From Laccaria trichodermophora (lineage: Eukaryota; Basidiomycota; Agaricomycetes; Agaricales; Hydnangiaceae), in contig JACTVC010000001.1 of the NCBI GenBank assembly GCA_018417955.1, positions 2,108,001-2,172,000 on the forward strand: 64,000 nucleotides of DNA, read 5' to 3'. Shown here one piece after another: positions 22,529-34,377 of the stretch; within the stretch, counting starts at the first letter, position 1, and each line of letters opens with the position of its first letter. The notes beneath the pieces are model-generated. The model was not told the origin of the DNA, made no database searches, and saw nothing but the letters and a program-made list of their open reading frames with translations. Made by a program: the position numbers and the translations under genes.

Positions 22529-24544
22529 TCACAGCCCAGCTGCATGGTGTAACAGCCCCAACATCTGGAACTAGAAAAATATTCAGCATCAGTTTCAACA
22601 AAATCCAAAACAGTTAAGATCACCTTTTCCTCCTCTGAATCCGAGTACAGCGACCAAACCCCTCCATCTTTGAACTCAATCACGAAGGAGAAGGGGATAG
22701 CTTCCAGCGCCTCGTACCCCTCACTCCATTCCTTCAATCCCCGGACTATGCCAAGCAAATCCACCTTCTCCAGCACAACATGAGTCTCCTTTCAAATCCC
22801 AACGTCAGCAACGGACAAGAAAAAAGGGGGTTGCAATACATACATTAGGATGCCGATAGAAAAACACTGTATTCCCAATGAACTTGTAGAACATCCGTTT
22901 CCAGACATGCGCATCGCCCCGCTGAATGGTAACCCACCCCTTCAAAACCTCCGCAGCCTTCCCGTTCTTCGTCAACTTCTTCTCTGCCAGCAGAATCTTC
23001 TTCTTCCTTTCCTCCTCCTCCCTTTTCTTCATCTCTTCCGCACGCCGAGCCTCCTCCTCCTTCTTATGCGCCTGTTCAGTCCGCCACGACTCAAGCCGTT
23101 GATGTTCCTCTAACCGTCGTTGCCGATCCAACCTTTTCTTCTCCTCCAACTCCCTCCGTGTCCTTTCCTCCTCCTCCTCCTCCATACGCTCCTTCCTTCT
23201 TCGCTCTGCCTTCCCCCTCCGCACCTCAGCCTCAATCGACTTCCGTCTCTCCAATTCCTCCTCCTCCTCCTGCCGCTGAAAGTCCTCCTTCTGCCGCTTC
23301 AAAAGTGCCTGCCTCGCTTCTTCCGCGCGCAATGCTTCATACTCTTCCTTCTCCCTTTGTTTTTTAGCTTCCAGCCGTCGTCGAGCTCGCTCGGCAGGGT
23401 CGAAGAACCCAGAGGTATCATGCGATGCCCATTTCCCGTGTAAAGGCAATGAAAATAGTTGTGCCGGCTTCCGCTGGGGAAATTGAGGTTCAATTACCAC
23501 AATATCATTGGTGTCATGTCCGTGAGATATCACAGCGAATTCTGAAATGTTGGCGTGTTCTCGTTCAATCGAAAGTAGTCCCTTCGTGACATCGGAAGTG
23601 CGAGACGGTTGTGAGGAATGGACATGTGCATGTCTGCCTTCGTCCTTTGGGGGGATTGGTGGAGGAGCGTCGTGGGGGTCTTTGACAGTCTCGTTTGGCT
23701 TCTTCTTGCGCCTCAATAGATTGCTGAATATGCTGCTGCCCGCTTTCGGTGGTGATCGTGCTACTGGAGAAGAATTTCGGGGTGGGCTAACATAGGCTTC
23801 TGAGAATGAGCGTTGGACCACATCGGTATCGTTCGCTTTGGGTATAGGAAGTGGTTTGCTTGATACGTCGGCGGAGAAACTGCGGCCCATGCTTTTCACT
23901 TCAATATCTTCTGGACCTGATAGAGCTTTGTGAACGGCGTCGAGAGTAAGTTGGGATAAGTTGTCCACTGTAAGCGTGACTTGGTTTTTCTGTGGAGAAC
24001 AATGAGGCGGCTTAGCGACAATGGAACAATGGCGGGTATCTACCTTGAAAAGAATACCGACCCGTCGCGAGTGTACCAGTGCACGCGCTGTTGTCATGAC
24101 AACAGGTCAGATTTCAATGCCGCACTTCATGGAGGAGGGTCGACGCACCTCTTTTGACACCAGAGACGGAGGGAGGGATATAGTTGACAAGGACGTATAC
24201 CGGGTCCAAGTCGACTTCTTCCCGATAAAAAGCAATAAAAACTTCATCGACGTCATATATCTTGGTCTTCAACTCTTCAAGGCCGTCCATTCCATGAGAG
24301 TAGAGCGCGAGATCTTCGTACTAACCCACATCTAATCAGATTTGCAATAAAAAGGCTACATTCTTATGCCGCTTTCTTACGTTGTCATTGGCAAAGTGCA
24401 GCAGCAACCTAAACGAATGTCACCGAGAAATGAGCGCACAAAACTCTGGATTTCGAGGGTAGATTGTCACCAGTTGAACTCGTTATTTACGATAGATTCA
24501 TAAGCCGCCGTCAACGCAGCAGAATCCGACATTGGAAGAGACAT
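22529..24544 (-). CDS. ADF-homology plus PH domain protein (actin-cytoskeleton linked)
   Basis: Six exons (24544-24471, 24408-24381, 24320-24149, 24087-22844, 22788-22624, 22570-22529) give 574 residues. The second exon is only 28 bp (LLLHFANDN). An in-frame ATG at 24532 is an alternative start. Residues about 5-150 form an ADF-H/cofilin-like domain (SDSAALTAAYESIVNNEFNW, DLALYSHGMDGLEELK, IAFYREEVD, NYIPPSVSGVKRARALVHSR). A Pro/Ser-rich linker follows, then a long Glu/Arg/Lys-rich coiled coil (about 240-465). The C-terminal PH domain (LKGWVTIQRGDAHVWKRMFY ... VWSLYSDSEEEK, end LLHHAAGL) spans about 470-574. ADF-H domains bind actin and PH domains bind phosphoinositides, so a membrane-actin linker is likely. 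The exact orthologue is unknown. Confidence 0.88.
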
Positions 24545-24827
24545 AATGTAGAAAGATAGTGCGCCAACCAGGGCAGGGTGTATAAGTGGAGCGTTGGAGA
24601 AGAACAATGAGATTGCATGAGAAAATGTGAGAGAAGTGGCTTTGCAACACGTGTATTTACGTGACAATTACTCCGCCTGCGACGATGTTGAGACCTGGGC
24701 TCGAGCACCCAAAGCGCCCTGGTCATTGCCACCCACGTATTATGACTGCGGAAGATCTTACCGGACTCGTTTGACGTTGATCTCTGGCGCTAAAAAGAAG
24801 TGGACTTGCAGATTGTCATTGGCTAGT
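24545..24827. promoter_or_regulatory. Divergent promoter region, ADF-H/PH gene and PP2C gene
   Basis: Only 283 bp separate the two start codons, so both promoters share this space. I see no clear TATA box serving either gene. Co-regulation is possible but is only inference from the spacing. Confidence 0.6.
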
Positions 24828-25916
24828 ATGTCCAACGTCAAAGAGCTCGTCAGCTCCACGGTGGAAATCACCCCTAGCATCTCCGTCGACATCGTTCAGT
24901 ATCAGCCTACAGAGCGCCCAATGGAGGACCAGTTCTCCACAACTTTCGACCAAGCTTCTAACCGCCTAATTTTGGGCGTGTATGATGGTAACTCTCTTTT
25001 ACCATTTTCGCCAGGGCGTCTGATGACTCTGATCTCATATTTTTGTAGGGCATGGTGGTACAGCGACTGCTCATCACGTCAGTACGACTCTACCCGTCAA
25101 ACTGCTCCAACATCCACCTTCAGGGCATAGCACCCTATTCGAAGAGTTGGACAACTCCATGTTGACCGCCTTTATAAATGATCATTCCCTCTTTCGATCC
25201 AGATCCGGAAACTGGGTTGCTCACGCTGAAGTTGTAAAATCGGGATGTACAGCCTTGATTTTCGACATTGACTTGAACTCTATGCTGGGATCTTTCGCGA
25301 ACGCAGGCGATTGTCGGCTTGTCGTTTGCAACTCCTCGAAAAACAATGTTCGGCAAACGGTCGACCTCAATGCGAAATCAACGTCTGAAGTGGAGAGACT
25401 GCAACACCAACACCCCGGTGAAGATATGGTCATCGTGTCAGGGCGGTTATTTGGCAAGGTGATGAGCACACGAGGCAAGTCTTCATGTCTTAAACGCTGT
25501 AAAGTTCCCAGACGAGCTGATGCATTACAGGTTTTGGAGATGGCTATTACAAGCTTCCTCGTGGCGGACTCATGGGGAATAGAAAACACAGAAATTACAT
25601 TGACATCCTGTCTTCCATCGAACGGAAAAACAAAGTCCCCATGAACGCTCAATACGACTCATACTTTTATGGGTATCACACGCCCCCTTACATTACCGCC
25701 GCGCCCGAAGTGGGAACGCTGCCGTTAGAAACGGGAGATGTTGTGATCATGGCTTCAGACGGACTGTGGGACCTCGTCTCGAGCGACGACGCCACGAATA
25801 TTGTTCTTGAAGGAGTCGCATTTGGGGAAACGCGTTTGGCGACGTACCTTCTAAAAAGGGTCATCGGGACACAACGTCCGGGAGATGACGTGACCATTCT
25901 CGTGTTGCAGCTGTAG
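24828..25916 (+). CDS. PPM/PP2C-type protein phosphatase
   Basis: Three exons (24828-24987, 25049-25474, 25531-25916) give 323 residues. This is a metal-dependent Ser/Thr phosphatase. Motif RPMED (30-34) and VYDGHGG (Asp53, Gly54) supply metal-binding acidic residues. Further motifs are FANAGDCRLVV, FGDGYYK, ASDGLWDLVSSDDA and PGDDVTILVLQL at the C-terminus, the last with the final metal-binding Asp. PAEVGTLPLE-type sequence (AAPEVGTLPLETGD) and the PYITAAPEV context resemble the mitochondrial pyruvate dehydrogenase phosphatase subfamily, but no targeting peptide is evident from this start. An in-frame open stretch reaches back to 24627, but its upstream codons look non-coding. The second intron is GC-AG (AG|GCAAGT). 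Confidence 0.92.
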
Positions 25917-27807
25917 TGATGTGGTTCCGAGTACGTGACGCTTCATCTCAATCCATTCAAGTGTATTCAATAGATGGAGCTCATCTTGAAATAGTTTTTG
26001 ACAACAACACAACGGTTTAACCTGATGACGGAATCTCGCCGTGGTTGTCAAGTTTGAAGCTATGTTTTCGTTTCATTACCACCCTCTCAAAGATACATAG
26101 CTTAAAATTTCGAACGTCGTCGCTGGTCTGACCCCTGCATACAAAAAAGTTTGGATTTCCGATGACATCGGCATTTACAACCCTCAACGAGATGTGGCAA
26201 TCACTACGTCACTCCAGTTCTCACCGTACGCAGGTTGACCGTTCCTCGAGAACATGTATATATCGCACAGAACGGTCTTTTGTGGCCTCATCTTAATTCA
26301 GGTTTCTGTGGGTTCATTCAAAAGTTTCAAAGACTGTCCGCCTCTGTCCGTGCGCGTTGGAGATACAATAGACGCTGTCGGCCTTTACACCCGCAACCTG
26401 CTGTGCTCCGGGCCCCGATTGCCTTTCCAAAAATTATCTCTGAACTGCAATCTTCATTCAAATACTATAATTGCAGCACTATGGCGAAGCAAGAGCTTGG
26501 AGAGTCGGTCAGCCGACTTGCATCTCCAGAAATGGCTCAGCCACGAGGCTAACACGCGTTCTCCGGTTACTCATTAACCGTTCACCTGCCAATCCCTCGC
26601 TCGCGGGTGCCTCATTTAGGATCGGCGTTTCGATGTCGGGGTGCAGCGTCGAACTTCTCTAGGTTTGCTTACCACTCATTGTAAAATCTTTGCACCTTCG
26701 CGCGTCACCCTTAACATTCGCATGCTTTCAGCTCCGAAGCATTTGATCCGTCGCAAAGTTTAAATCTCGGAGGGCTGTCCCGCCAAGGCTGCGTTGTGAG
26801 ACGTCATACGCGTTCCATGCTGTTCCAGACCCGGCTCCGAGTCCTCAGGCCTCAGTTGATGCCATTCATCTCGGAAAACGGCAAGGCCTATCCTACTTGC
26901 TACCCGACAGTTCAAAAGTTTAATCAAGGGAAGAGGCGAAGTTAGTTCAGGTCGACTCTAGGTTGAAGGCGGCGTGGATCTTCTGTTTTTATGACATGAT
27001 CGAGTTAGATTAACAGACAATTACACGGGGGCAGGGATTTCTGACTGGAGGGGTTCAGCGACTGCATCCGACTGCAGCCTGAGGTGTCGGCGATGGTGCG
27101 TCGTAGCGGGAGTTATTGGATCCTCGAGCCTGGAATAACATAATCAAGCGCGACAAAACGCAACCGCAGCTCTCTCCTGAGAAATGGCGGCCTTAGAGGC
27201 CGGCTTGGCTGGAGTGGTAAGCTGGAGGGGATTTTCAATTACCGAGCAGCAAAAATGAAAATTGGAAGCAAGCTGTCGATTGAATGGAAGTTTGTACTTG
27301 GTAAAGAACTGACAACTTGCTGAAAATGTGATCTTGCAAGCTGATCTGGATGATGTTGTGTGGTTTTGTGTGCACGTCAGGTGCCTGAAATGACTCTATG
27401 GCGCACGACCTGCCGTACTTTGACAGTAGCGAAATTTTGGCCAGCATGTGGTCTGCATCTTTTGTGTCCTGCATACCCCTGATCTCGCCAGTAACTCACT
27501 GGCATGATGTAGGCTGCGGTAGGTAATGCCATTTCGCGACCCATGATGGAAGACACCCCCGATTCACCCCGAATACCCAGTTCAGATCAGATCATCGAAA
27601 AAAAGTGCGCTCACACAGCATTCGCTATGTGATTGCCTGCCTGGCGCTCAAGAATTAAAGCCGAACGATCAAAAGGCTCAATGAAAATAGAAAACTTGGC
27701 ACCTCCCCTGTATACGCCTATACCATCGGGATTTGGACCTATAAGTAGGGGGATTGCGAACAGCTGCCTTTCTGCCATACTCCTTGCGCCCACTCCTTTT
27801 CCCCGAC
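25917..27807. other. Intergenic, no gene recognised
   Basis: Almost 1.9 kb without a supportable gene. Plus-strand frames at 26235-26577 overlap one another and have no domain or splice pattern. The last 100 bases before 27808 hold TATAAGTAGGGGG (about 27739), possibly the core promoter of the next gene. Confidence 0.45.
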
Positions 27808-29358
27808 ATGTCGCATATAACAAAGTCTAAACCCATCACATACTCCAATGCGGTACGGGCATTTAACGATAGAGATGTTCAAGAGGATATCAAGGACGCG
27901 TGCAGGAGACTCGCTCAGGCGATGAGCACTTTGGTGGAGAGATTCGACGCCATCACGAAGCAGATGCATACTATCGACCTGAAAAGGCTTACTTCCCCCC
28001 TCAAACCGAGGTGGTGCGCGATACGCAAGGTGGGCGCCACACTTTTCGTGACTCGCTCCAATGCTGAACCGGCAAACCCGAAGGAGTTTACAGAACTTCT
28101 ATGGCAATATCGCACCAACGCCGGCTTCATCTCTGGACGCCTGAAACGTGGGTTATAATTTTAGAAACCTAGGATTGATTGTCCTAAATGTGGTTTCCTT
28201 TTCCAGTGTTTTGTACCTCTGTTCTGCCCCTTGCTGCGCGAAATATTGAGGGGAGATCACGACGGTCACATGAGGAGTGCATGCAAGTCCTGCAATCATT
28301 CATGACCGTAAGAACTTTATTTTTTTACAACCTTTTACAACACGAATCCCTCCCCCGTTTCAGATATCAGCAGAACATGCTGCGTTAACGAGGTCACTCG
28401 TAGAACGTGCCATGAGCGTGAGCTCCCTCCTGCTTGGGTTCCATATCGACATTTCGAAGCTCGCCAGCAGCCACGTATCAACCGGGCAGAAAGAAATTCT
28501 TGATCTCTCACATAGATTATCCGAGCTTGAAGGATATATCAGACAGTGAGTGGAAATTCTTCGGTTGTGTTACGGAAACGGTTTTATTTACTTCAAACGT
28601 CGTCAAGGTTGTGCATTTCGGTGATTATTACCACCCACACCACCGTTTCATCGCCTCACACGCGTGCTTTAGAATAGCGAAATTTCCAACCCTGATGTGT
28701 CGCATATTGTTTTTTCGACGTTTCGTATAGTCGTGGGTTCTGGTCGACGGCCAGGAAGGTCAAAAATTACGCACCAGCGATTAGTGAGATTTCCTTCTTC
28801 ACCCTAGTCCTCCTCTTGAATTTTTTTACTCTGGCTAGCCATTAGCCGATGACCTGGTTAGCGTAACAAGGGCCTATGAAGGACTGGAGAGTAAGTCTCA
28901 TTACAATCAAACGAAACAACCCACAAACATGCTCATCTCGCAATTTCTAGGAAAGCGGAATGAGGTTGCGCACGCCCAATACGCCGCACAGCTTCGTCAT
29001 TCGGGCAAAGACTTCCTTTCGGGTGTTCAAACCACCCTCGCAACCCTGGTCTCTGATGATATCCTAACATTCGAGTCGGGTTTGAGCTTGTTTCTGGCTG
29101 TGTGGTCAAGACTTCGGACGGATTGCAGTGAAATATTTCATTGGTTACAGAACCCGTCCCCTCAAGCTGTGCGTACGCTTTTTTCGCGATGATGCTACCA
29201 TTTGTGCTTACGCTTGGTGTCTCTTGTGTTAGAAAATTCCATTAGCTGTTAGCACGTACGCGGAGAGCAACCATAGTCTATATGTGACGCTAGCGGGCGC
29301 GCTCGATGTGTGTGCTGCGAGTATAGACCCATCACTCTGCACACACGGAAATCAGTAG
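27808..29358 (+). CDS. Uncharacterised helical protein, 354 residues
   Basis: Seven exons (27808-28147, 28207-28307, 28364-28545, 28731-28783, 28846-28890, 28951-29168, 29233-29358) join in frame. The model is supported because six introns with normal GT-AG ends restore one open frame. Two of the exons are only 53 and 45 bp, and the third intron is long (185 bp) for this window. The predicted protein is soluble and alternates hydrophobic and charged residues, as in helical bundles (for example DACRRLAQAMSTLVERFDAI, ALTRSLVERAMSVSSLLLGF). There is no signal peptide or membrane segment. I recognise no domain and give no function. It converges with CAF40, with 375 bp between stop codons. Confidence 0.75.
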
Positions 29359-29733
29359 GCCCACTGAACGCCCGCGCCCAACTCCTGACATGCGCGCTTT
29401 CGCCGTATTACTACCAACTTCTTGCATGGACCTACGGACTTTCGGAGTATCCTCGCTTCAGATGGATATCTACCTCACACATATGATCCTAGAACTCTGC
29501 ATTGTATTACTATAATCGCCGTCCAATGTTATGAAGGCAAAGAGACAAGATTATCCTTGTGTACTTAGATGGTCACCGGAGTGTTTCGGCCGAACTCTCT
29601 TGACGTGTGGCATCCCAGCACAACGAATAATACATTTTAGATGATTGTACAACTTTAATCTTTCTACCATGCAAAATAACAAATGTTGGATATGTGAGCG
29701 AGCAAATAATGTCCGTGGTAGGAATCATCACAG
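29359..29733. other. Convergent 3' intergenic region
   Basis: This separates the stop codons of the 354-residue protein gene (plus) and CAF40 (minus). It contains AT-rich words suitable for polyadenylation, but nothing else is seen. Confidence 0.5.
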
Positions 29734-31029
29734 TTATGGTTCGTTGAGATTATTAAGAAGAGTCGTTAGGCATCGTTTGGTGACCATGTCGCCCTGAAAC
29801 CCGAACATATCAGCTTACGTTGGAAAAGAGTGATGCCAACAACCCTCTCTTACCTTCAATAGGGTATTGAAAGTCTGGTCACGCAGCGGTTCCGGCAGGC
29901 ATGCCCGCAAAGCTTCACGAGCCCTGTCAACAATCATCAGAACAACCGCATGCACACTCGAATGCGCAGACATGACATACCGCAGGTTATCGCTCAGCCG
30001 GAGATAACAACGCACAACATGCTTCAAGAGCCTCACAGCTTGGGTCTCGACGAGTTGGTTGACCATGTTGCTGAGGACGGTACCGACAGCGTAGAACCGC
30101 TCGTACGTGTGACAAATATACGTCAGGCCCGTCTCGTCCAAAAGAATCTTTTGAACGATAAAGATAGCGACTGTTTTTGAGAGTTCCGATCCAGTCTCCA
30201 TGATGCGGAGGCAGAGGGGGATTATTTCCGTGGATAACAAGAAGTGGATTACAGTATTATTGTCGTTTTGCTAGGGTAGGATGGGGGTTTAGTGTGCGGC
30301 GAGAAAGAAAGAAAGGAAGAGAGGTGCACTGACTTTTACAAGCGCGCCTATAACACCCAGAGAAGTAAGACGGAGGTATTCAAAGGGGCGTGTTTTTGAT
30401 GTTGTATTCAAGAAAGGATATAGAAAGAGAGGTATGTGGGCTTTTGAAAGTTGTCAGGAGATCTTCAGGGGCACAAGTAAAGAGAGATTCACCATTCAAG
30501 AAAAGTTGACGGGTCTCTGAGTGTGACGCAACACATTGCAAAAGAGCGAGGGCGTTGCAGACGCGGTTCGAGACGTGGGCGGTGAGGTTTGGCGGTGAGA
30601 GTAAAGGATAGACAGATACAATCTCTTGCAAAAGAGCGGGCATGATTCCTGTACTTGAAGTATAAACAGCGGGACTTGAACGAGAGGCAAAGGTGGTTAC
30701 GCACCAAAGGAATGCCATAGAACAAGGGCAAGGTCATCATACTGCTCTCTCTTCTTGCTCAGCTCAAGCAAAGCGCCCTCCCTGGTATTCGGGTCCATCA
30801 ACTCAATGACCAGCCCGTATATTTTCCCGTCCTCTTGGACGGGGGCATTGGTCATGAATTGGCCCACCGGCTGGTGAGGAACTGGGTGGGCCAACCCTGG
30901 CGCTGAAGCTAGGGGCACTGAAGCGAGCGGTGGTGTCTCTGAGTAGTTTGAGTGGCCTCGTCCGTAGGAATATGGATTGCTGGTGTGCTGCATATACGAT
31001 ACGGGTTTTGGAGAGACGAGGCTTGCCAT
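29734..31029 (-). CDS. CAF40: CCR4-NOT complex subunit Caf40/Rcd1/CNOT9
   Basis: Five exons (31029-30705, 30648-30493, 30440-30334, 30270-29854, 29793-29734) give 354 residues. Caf40 is the armadillo-repeat subunit of the CCR4-NOT deadenylase that controls mRNA decay. Strong family signatures are [105 protein letters not shown] and [16 protein letters not shown]. The first ~65 residues are a Pro/Ser/Tyr-rich tail. The ATG at 31029 is used because the longer frame starts at a TTG. A stretch of about 13 residues after RLSDN ([17 protein letters not shown]...) is longer than in animal CNOT9. It may be a retained in-frame segment or a small unspliced intron. It diverges from the serine dehydratase gene. 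Confidence 0.96.
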
Positions 31030-31165
31030 AAGAGTTGCCAAAGGACGCAAGGGTCACACATCCGTCACAATAAGCTTATTCTGGGTCATGTGATACATAA
31101 ACCCTTACCATGTGATCTCGGAACTTCTTCGCGCCGTTCATTTCTGCTCTTGCGACCAACGTCGG
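31030..31165. promoter_or_regulatory. 136-bp divergent promoter, CAF40 and L-serine dehydratase
   Basis: The two start codons are only 136 bp apart, so both genes are driven from this short interval. It contains GGGTCATGTGATAC (about 31083), with a CACATGA-like E-box core, and CACATCCGTCA. Their role is untested. Confidence 0.6.
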
Positions 31166-34100
31166 ATGCTCACCTTATCGAGGTCCTCGTCATCGTTTGT
31201 ACTCGCAAGGCGCTTTAGAAATTCACCAAAGGCTCGATATACTACCAACGTGGCGTCCAGGCTAAAGGCGACTCCGGAGGAACCTGTCAAGCGCAACGTT
31301 CCGGAGCATGCTGTCATCTCGACTTTTGACCTCTTCAGTATCGGAGGTACGTCGCCAGCTGCGCTATGTTGAACCACTGACAAACCGTCGCGTAGTTGGC
31401 CCTTCGTCCTCCCACACCGTGGGGCCTATGCGAGCTGGCAAGATATTCATAGCGGATCTTCAGGAATTGAATCTTTTAGAGAAAGTACGTTCCAACGCGA
31501 CATTGTTTACATCCTCCTGACACGATTATACCTGTTATGTAGGTCAAAACGGTCAAGATTAATTTGTGAGTGTTTCCTTCCAGCAAGAGCCTTCTCGGAT
31601 CTAACGACTCATAGATACGGCTCCCTTGCTGCAACTGGTACGTTTCACTCTGTAGGTAACAGATTCAGCTTTCTGACCGTCTTTTCAACCTTTCAGGTAA
31701 AGGGTACGTCTCAAAAGTGACTCAAACCCTTCGCCTCGTCCACAGTAATTCTTTACAGACATCATACCCCTCAAGCTATCCTACTCGGACTAGAAGGTCA
31801 GCTCCCCACTCTCTCCTCAACACCTCACTTACCCTCCCTGCAGGATCCGACCCAGAAACCATCGACACCGGAACTATCCCGTCCCGCTACGAAACCATCC
31901 TTCGGAACAAAACACTCCTTCTCGGCGGCCATCACCGTATCACGTACGACATGGATCGTGATATGCTCTGGCGCTGGGACCAGGTCCTCAAGACCCACCC
32001 CAATGGCATGCGGTTTAGCTGTTTTGGGCAGGACGGCGATTTGCTTGCGACCAATGAGTACTTTAGCGTTGGAGGAGGGTTTGTAGTTAATGAGAAGACG
32101 AAAGGTGTGTTATATACCGCATTGACATTGAGGACTCACTTATTGATTGTTTCAGTGGACGAAAATCTGTTTTATAAAGGAGTTGATAAGAAAATGGTTC
32201 ATGGTGCCAGGTTGCATCAGAGCCACTCTGTAGCTGAACCTGCCTATCCCCCTCTTTCATTGGGAGAAGAGCCTTTTGATAAAGAAGACAACGCGGATCT
32301 AGACAAGGTTGAAGAAAACGAGAAACAGCCTCCGTATCCGTTTGATACTGGTAATACCCTGTTGGCGTTGACGAAGAAGCATAATGTAATTCTTGAACTT
32401 TTCCTTCATGCAAACTTTATTTACTTCTTTTTCATAGATGACCATTGCTCAGATCGTACATGACAACGAGGTCAGTCTACACAACCCCTAAATCATACCA
32501 TTCTAAAATGTTCGCAGAAATACTTTGGATATACAGACGAGGACATCTACAACAAGGTAGGAAGACCTTTCCTCTAACGTCGTTTCTTGCAGCTTATCGC
32601 TGACCACAAGCTCATGCGCATCTGGCAAGTCATGGATGAATGCATACGTACAGGCGTAACTACCAACGAAAGGACACTTCCAGGTCGCTTGGGCCTGAGG
32701 AGACGTGCTCCGATGCTTTACAGGCGGCTGATGCGCGGGTAAGTACGCTAGTCGTTTCGTTTGTGAGCGTCATGCTTAGATTATATATCGACTTTCAGAT
32801 TTTACCCTGGTATATCATCTTCCAACCTCCACGCTATAGAGCCTGGATGGACACCAGATGCCATCGCTTCTCCAGAAGCTGGCTCTGAAGAGAGTGAAGG
32901 TAGCGTCGATAAAGCCTCTTCACTACCGCCAGTTAGTCGGGCAACGAGAGTCATAGGATCGTTCGATCACGCAGTTCTACCGATGCCACCTGTTAGCAAT
33001 CCCCTTTTATCATTTATGACTTGATGCTGAGTATGGTTTAGAGGAAAACAGTAATACCCGCCATGGACTTTCTCTCCTGCTACGCCATTGCTGTTAATGA
33101 GGTTAACGCAGCTGGCGGACGCATAGTGACGTCTCCAACGAATGGGGCTGCGGGTGTGATACCTGCTGTGCTGAAGTATATCTTAGAGGTGCTTTCGAGC
33201 CCCTTTTTTTTTGTTGCGAGCTTGTGATGATTGAATCTTGTTCGATAGTTCGTGAGTGATGATCAAGAGAAGAACATCGAGACGTTTCTTTTGACAGCTG
33301 CGGTGATTGCATGCGATATTCCGCATGAAAAAATCTCTTTGTTGACGTTCTGAATTTGCTTTTTAGGCTGTTGGGATGCTGTTTAAGCGGGGCAGTACGA
33401 TCTCTGCTGCGGAAGGTGGATGTCAGGCTGAAGTTGGAGGTATGACTCAGTGTTGAATTATGAGTACCACTGAGGAGAGGTTGAAAACTTTCACAGTTGC
33501 TTGTTCCATGGCCAGCGCAGGTTTTGCTGCTTGTATGGGAGGTACTGAACCTTTTGCTTTTTGGTGACATGATCTCCTATCTCACCGTGATTCGGTTTAG
33601 CGTCGCCGGAGACTGTCCTTCAGGTTAGTTTCTCGTTTTGACTTGAGGTGTTTCTGACTCTTGTGTAGGCTGCGGAAATTGGAATAGGTGAGGTTTCCTG
33701 TGTATTTGAGATTTCGCTTTTGACGATTCTGCGGTTAGAACATAATCTGGGTTTGACGTGCGACCCCATTGATGGACTTGTCCAAGTTCCATGCATTGTA
33801 AGCGCCATTGATCAGGCTCTGGTTCTTTGCCATGCTAACTTTTGTCGCTTGTCGCAGGAGAGAAATAGTCTTGGAGGTACGTAGACAGTTATCTCAACCA
33901 AGGACATCATTGAAGCAGACTTTATTTTTTTCAGCTGTGAAGGCCGTCACGGCTGCTCAGCTGTCCATGGCGAGCCACGGGGTGTACAGTGTAACTCTTG
34001 ACGAGGCTATCGAAGCGATGAGGCTGACTGCTGCGGACATGAGCGTCAAGTATAAGGAGACGAGCCTCTCGGGGTTGGCGGTGAGTGTGGTTGGATGGGT

Positions 34101-34170
34101 GTTTACGCATGCTGATGGTTTGCTCTTGAAGACGACTGTGAAGATACCTTTGACTGTGCCTGCTTGTTAA
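31166..34170 (+). CDS. Bacterial-type iron-sulfur L-serine dehydratase, likely mitochondrial
   Basis: Twenty-two exons give 628 residues. They end at 31346, 31484, 31565, 31637, 31703, 31796, 32104, 32385, 32470, 32556, 32738, 32991, 33188, 33302, 33439, 33541, 33623, 33687, 33797, 33876, 34080 and 34170. The enzyme deaminates L-serine to pyruvate and ammonia with a [4Fe-4S] cluster (SdaA/TdcG family, EC 4.3.1.17). Signatures are [82 protein letters not shown] and [19 protein letters not shown]. Cys507, Cys549 and Cys560 fit the cluster ligands, and the last residue (628) is Cys. The N-terminus ([19 protein letters not shown]...) is Arg/Ser-rich without acids, like a mitochondrial presequence. 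The upstream in-frame GTG at 31112 was not used. Yeast uses an unrelated PLP enzyme. The middle part is longer than in bacteria. Confidence 0.95.
31697..31703 (+). other. 7-nt microexon in the serine dehydratase gene
   Basis: The bases GTAAAGG lie between an intron ending TTTCAG and one starting GTACGT. They supply parts of the codons for Gly-Lys-Gly in the conserved AATGKGHHTPQ motif. Without this exon neither the frame nor the motif is kept. Confidence 0.8.
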
Positions 34171-34377
34171 GATAGATAGATTACCATAGAGCTTTGTTAT
34201 GAGGACTGACGATAGGGCACTGAAGTACGTCGATATTGTTTTCTAGTTGTGGACTTTTATCCTACATAGATTCGCTTTTGCCTGGCTCCCTACTAAGACA
34301 ATGGCGTCGCTATTACCAAATTTGGCAGAGTGACTCAAGCGCTTGTTACGCGACGCGACTTGTCACGCAACCACAAC

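Noticed and set aside
31050..31050. Longer N-terminal starts for several genes (7704, 31050, 31112, 44229 and 59300)
   Set aside because: At these positions the codon is TTG or GTG. Eukaryotic starts were moved to the first supported ATG.
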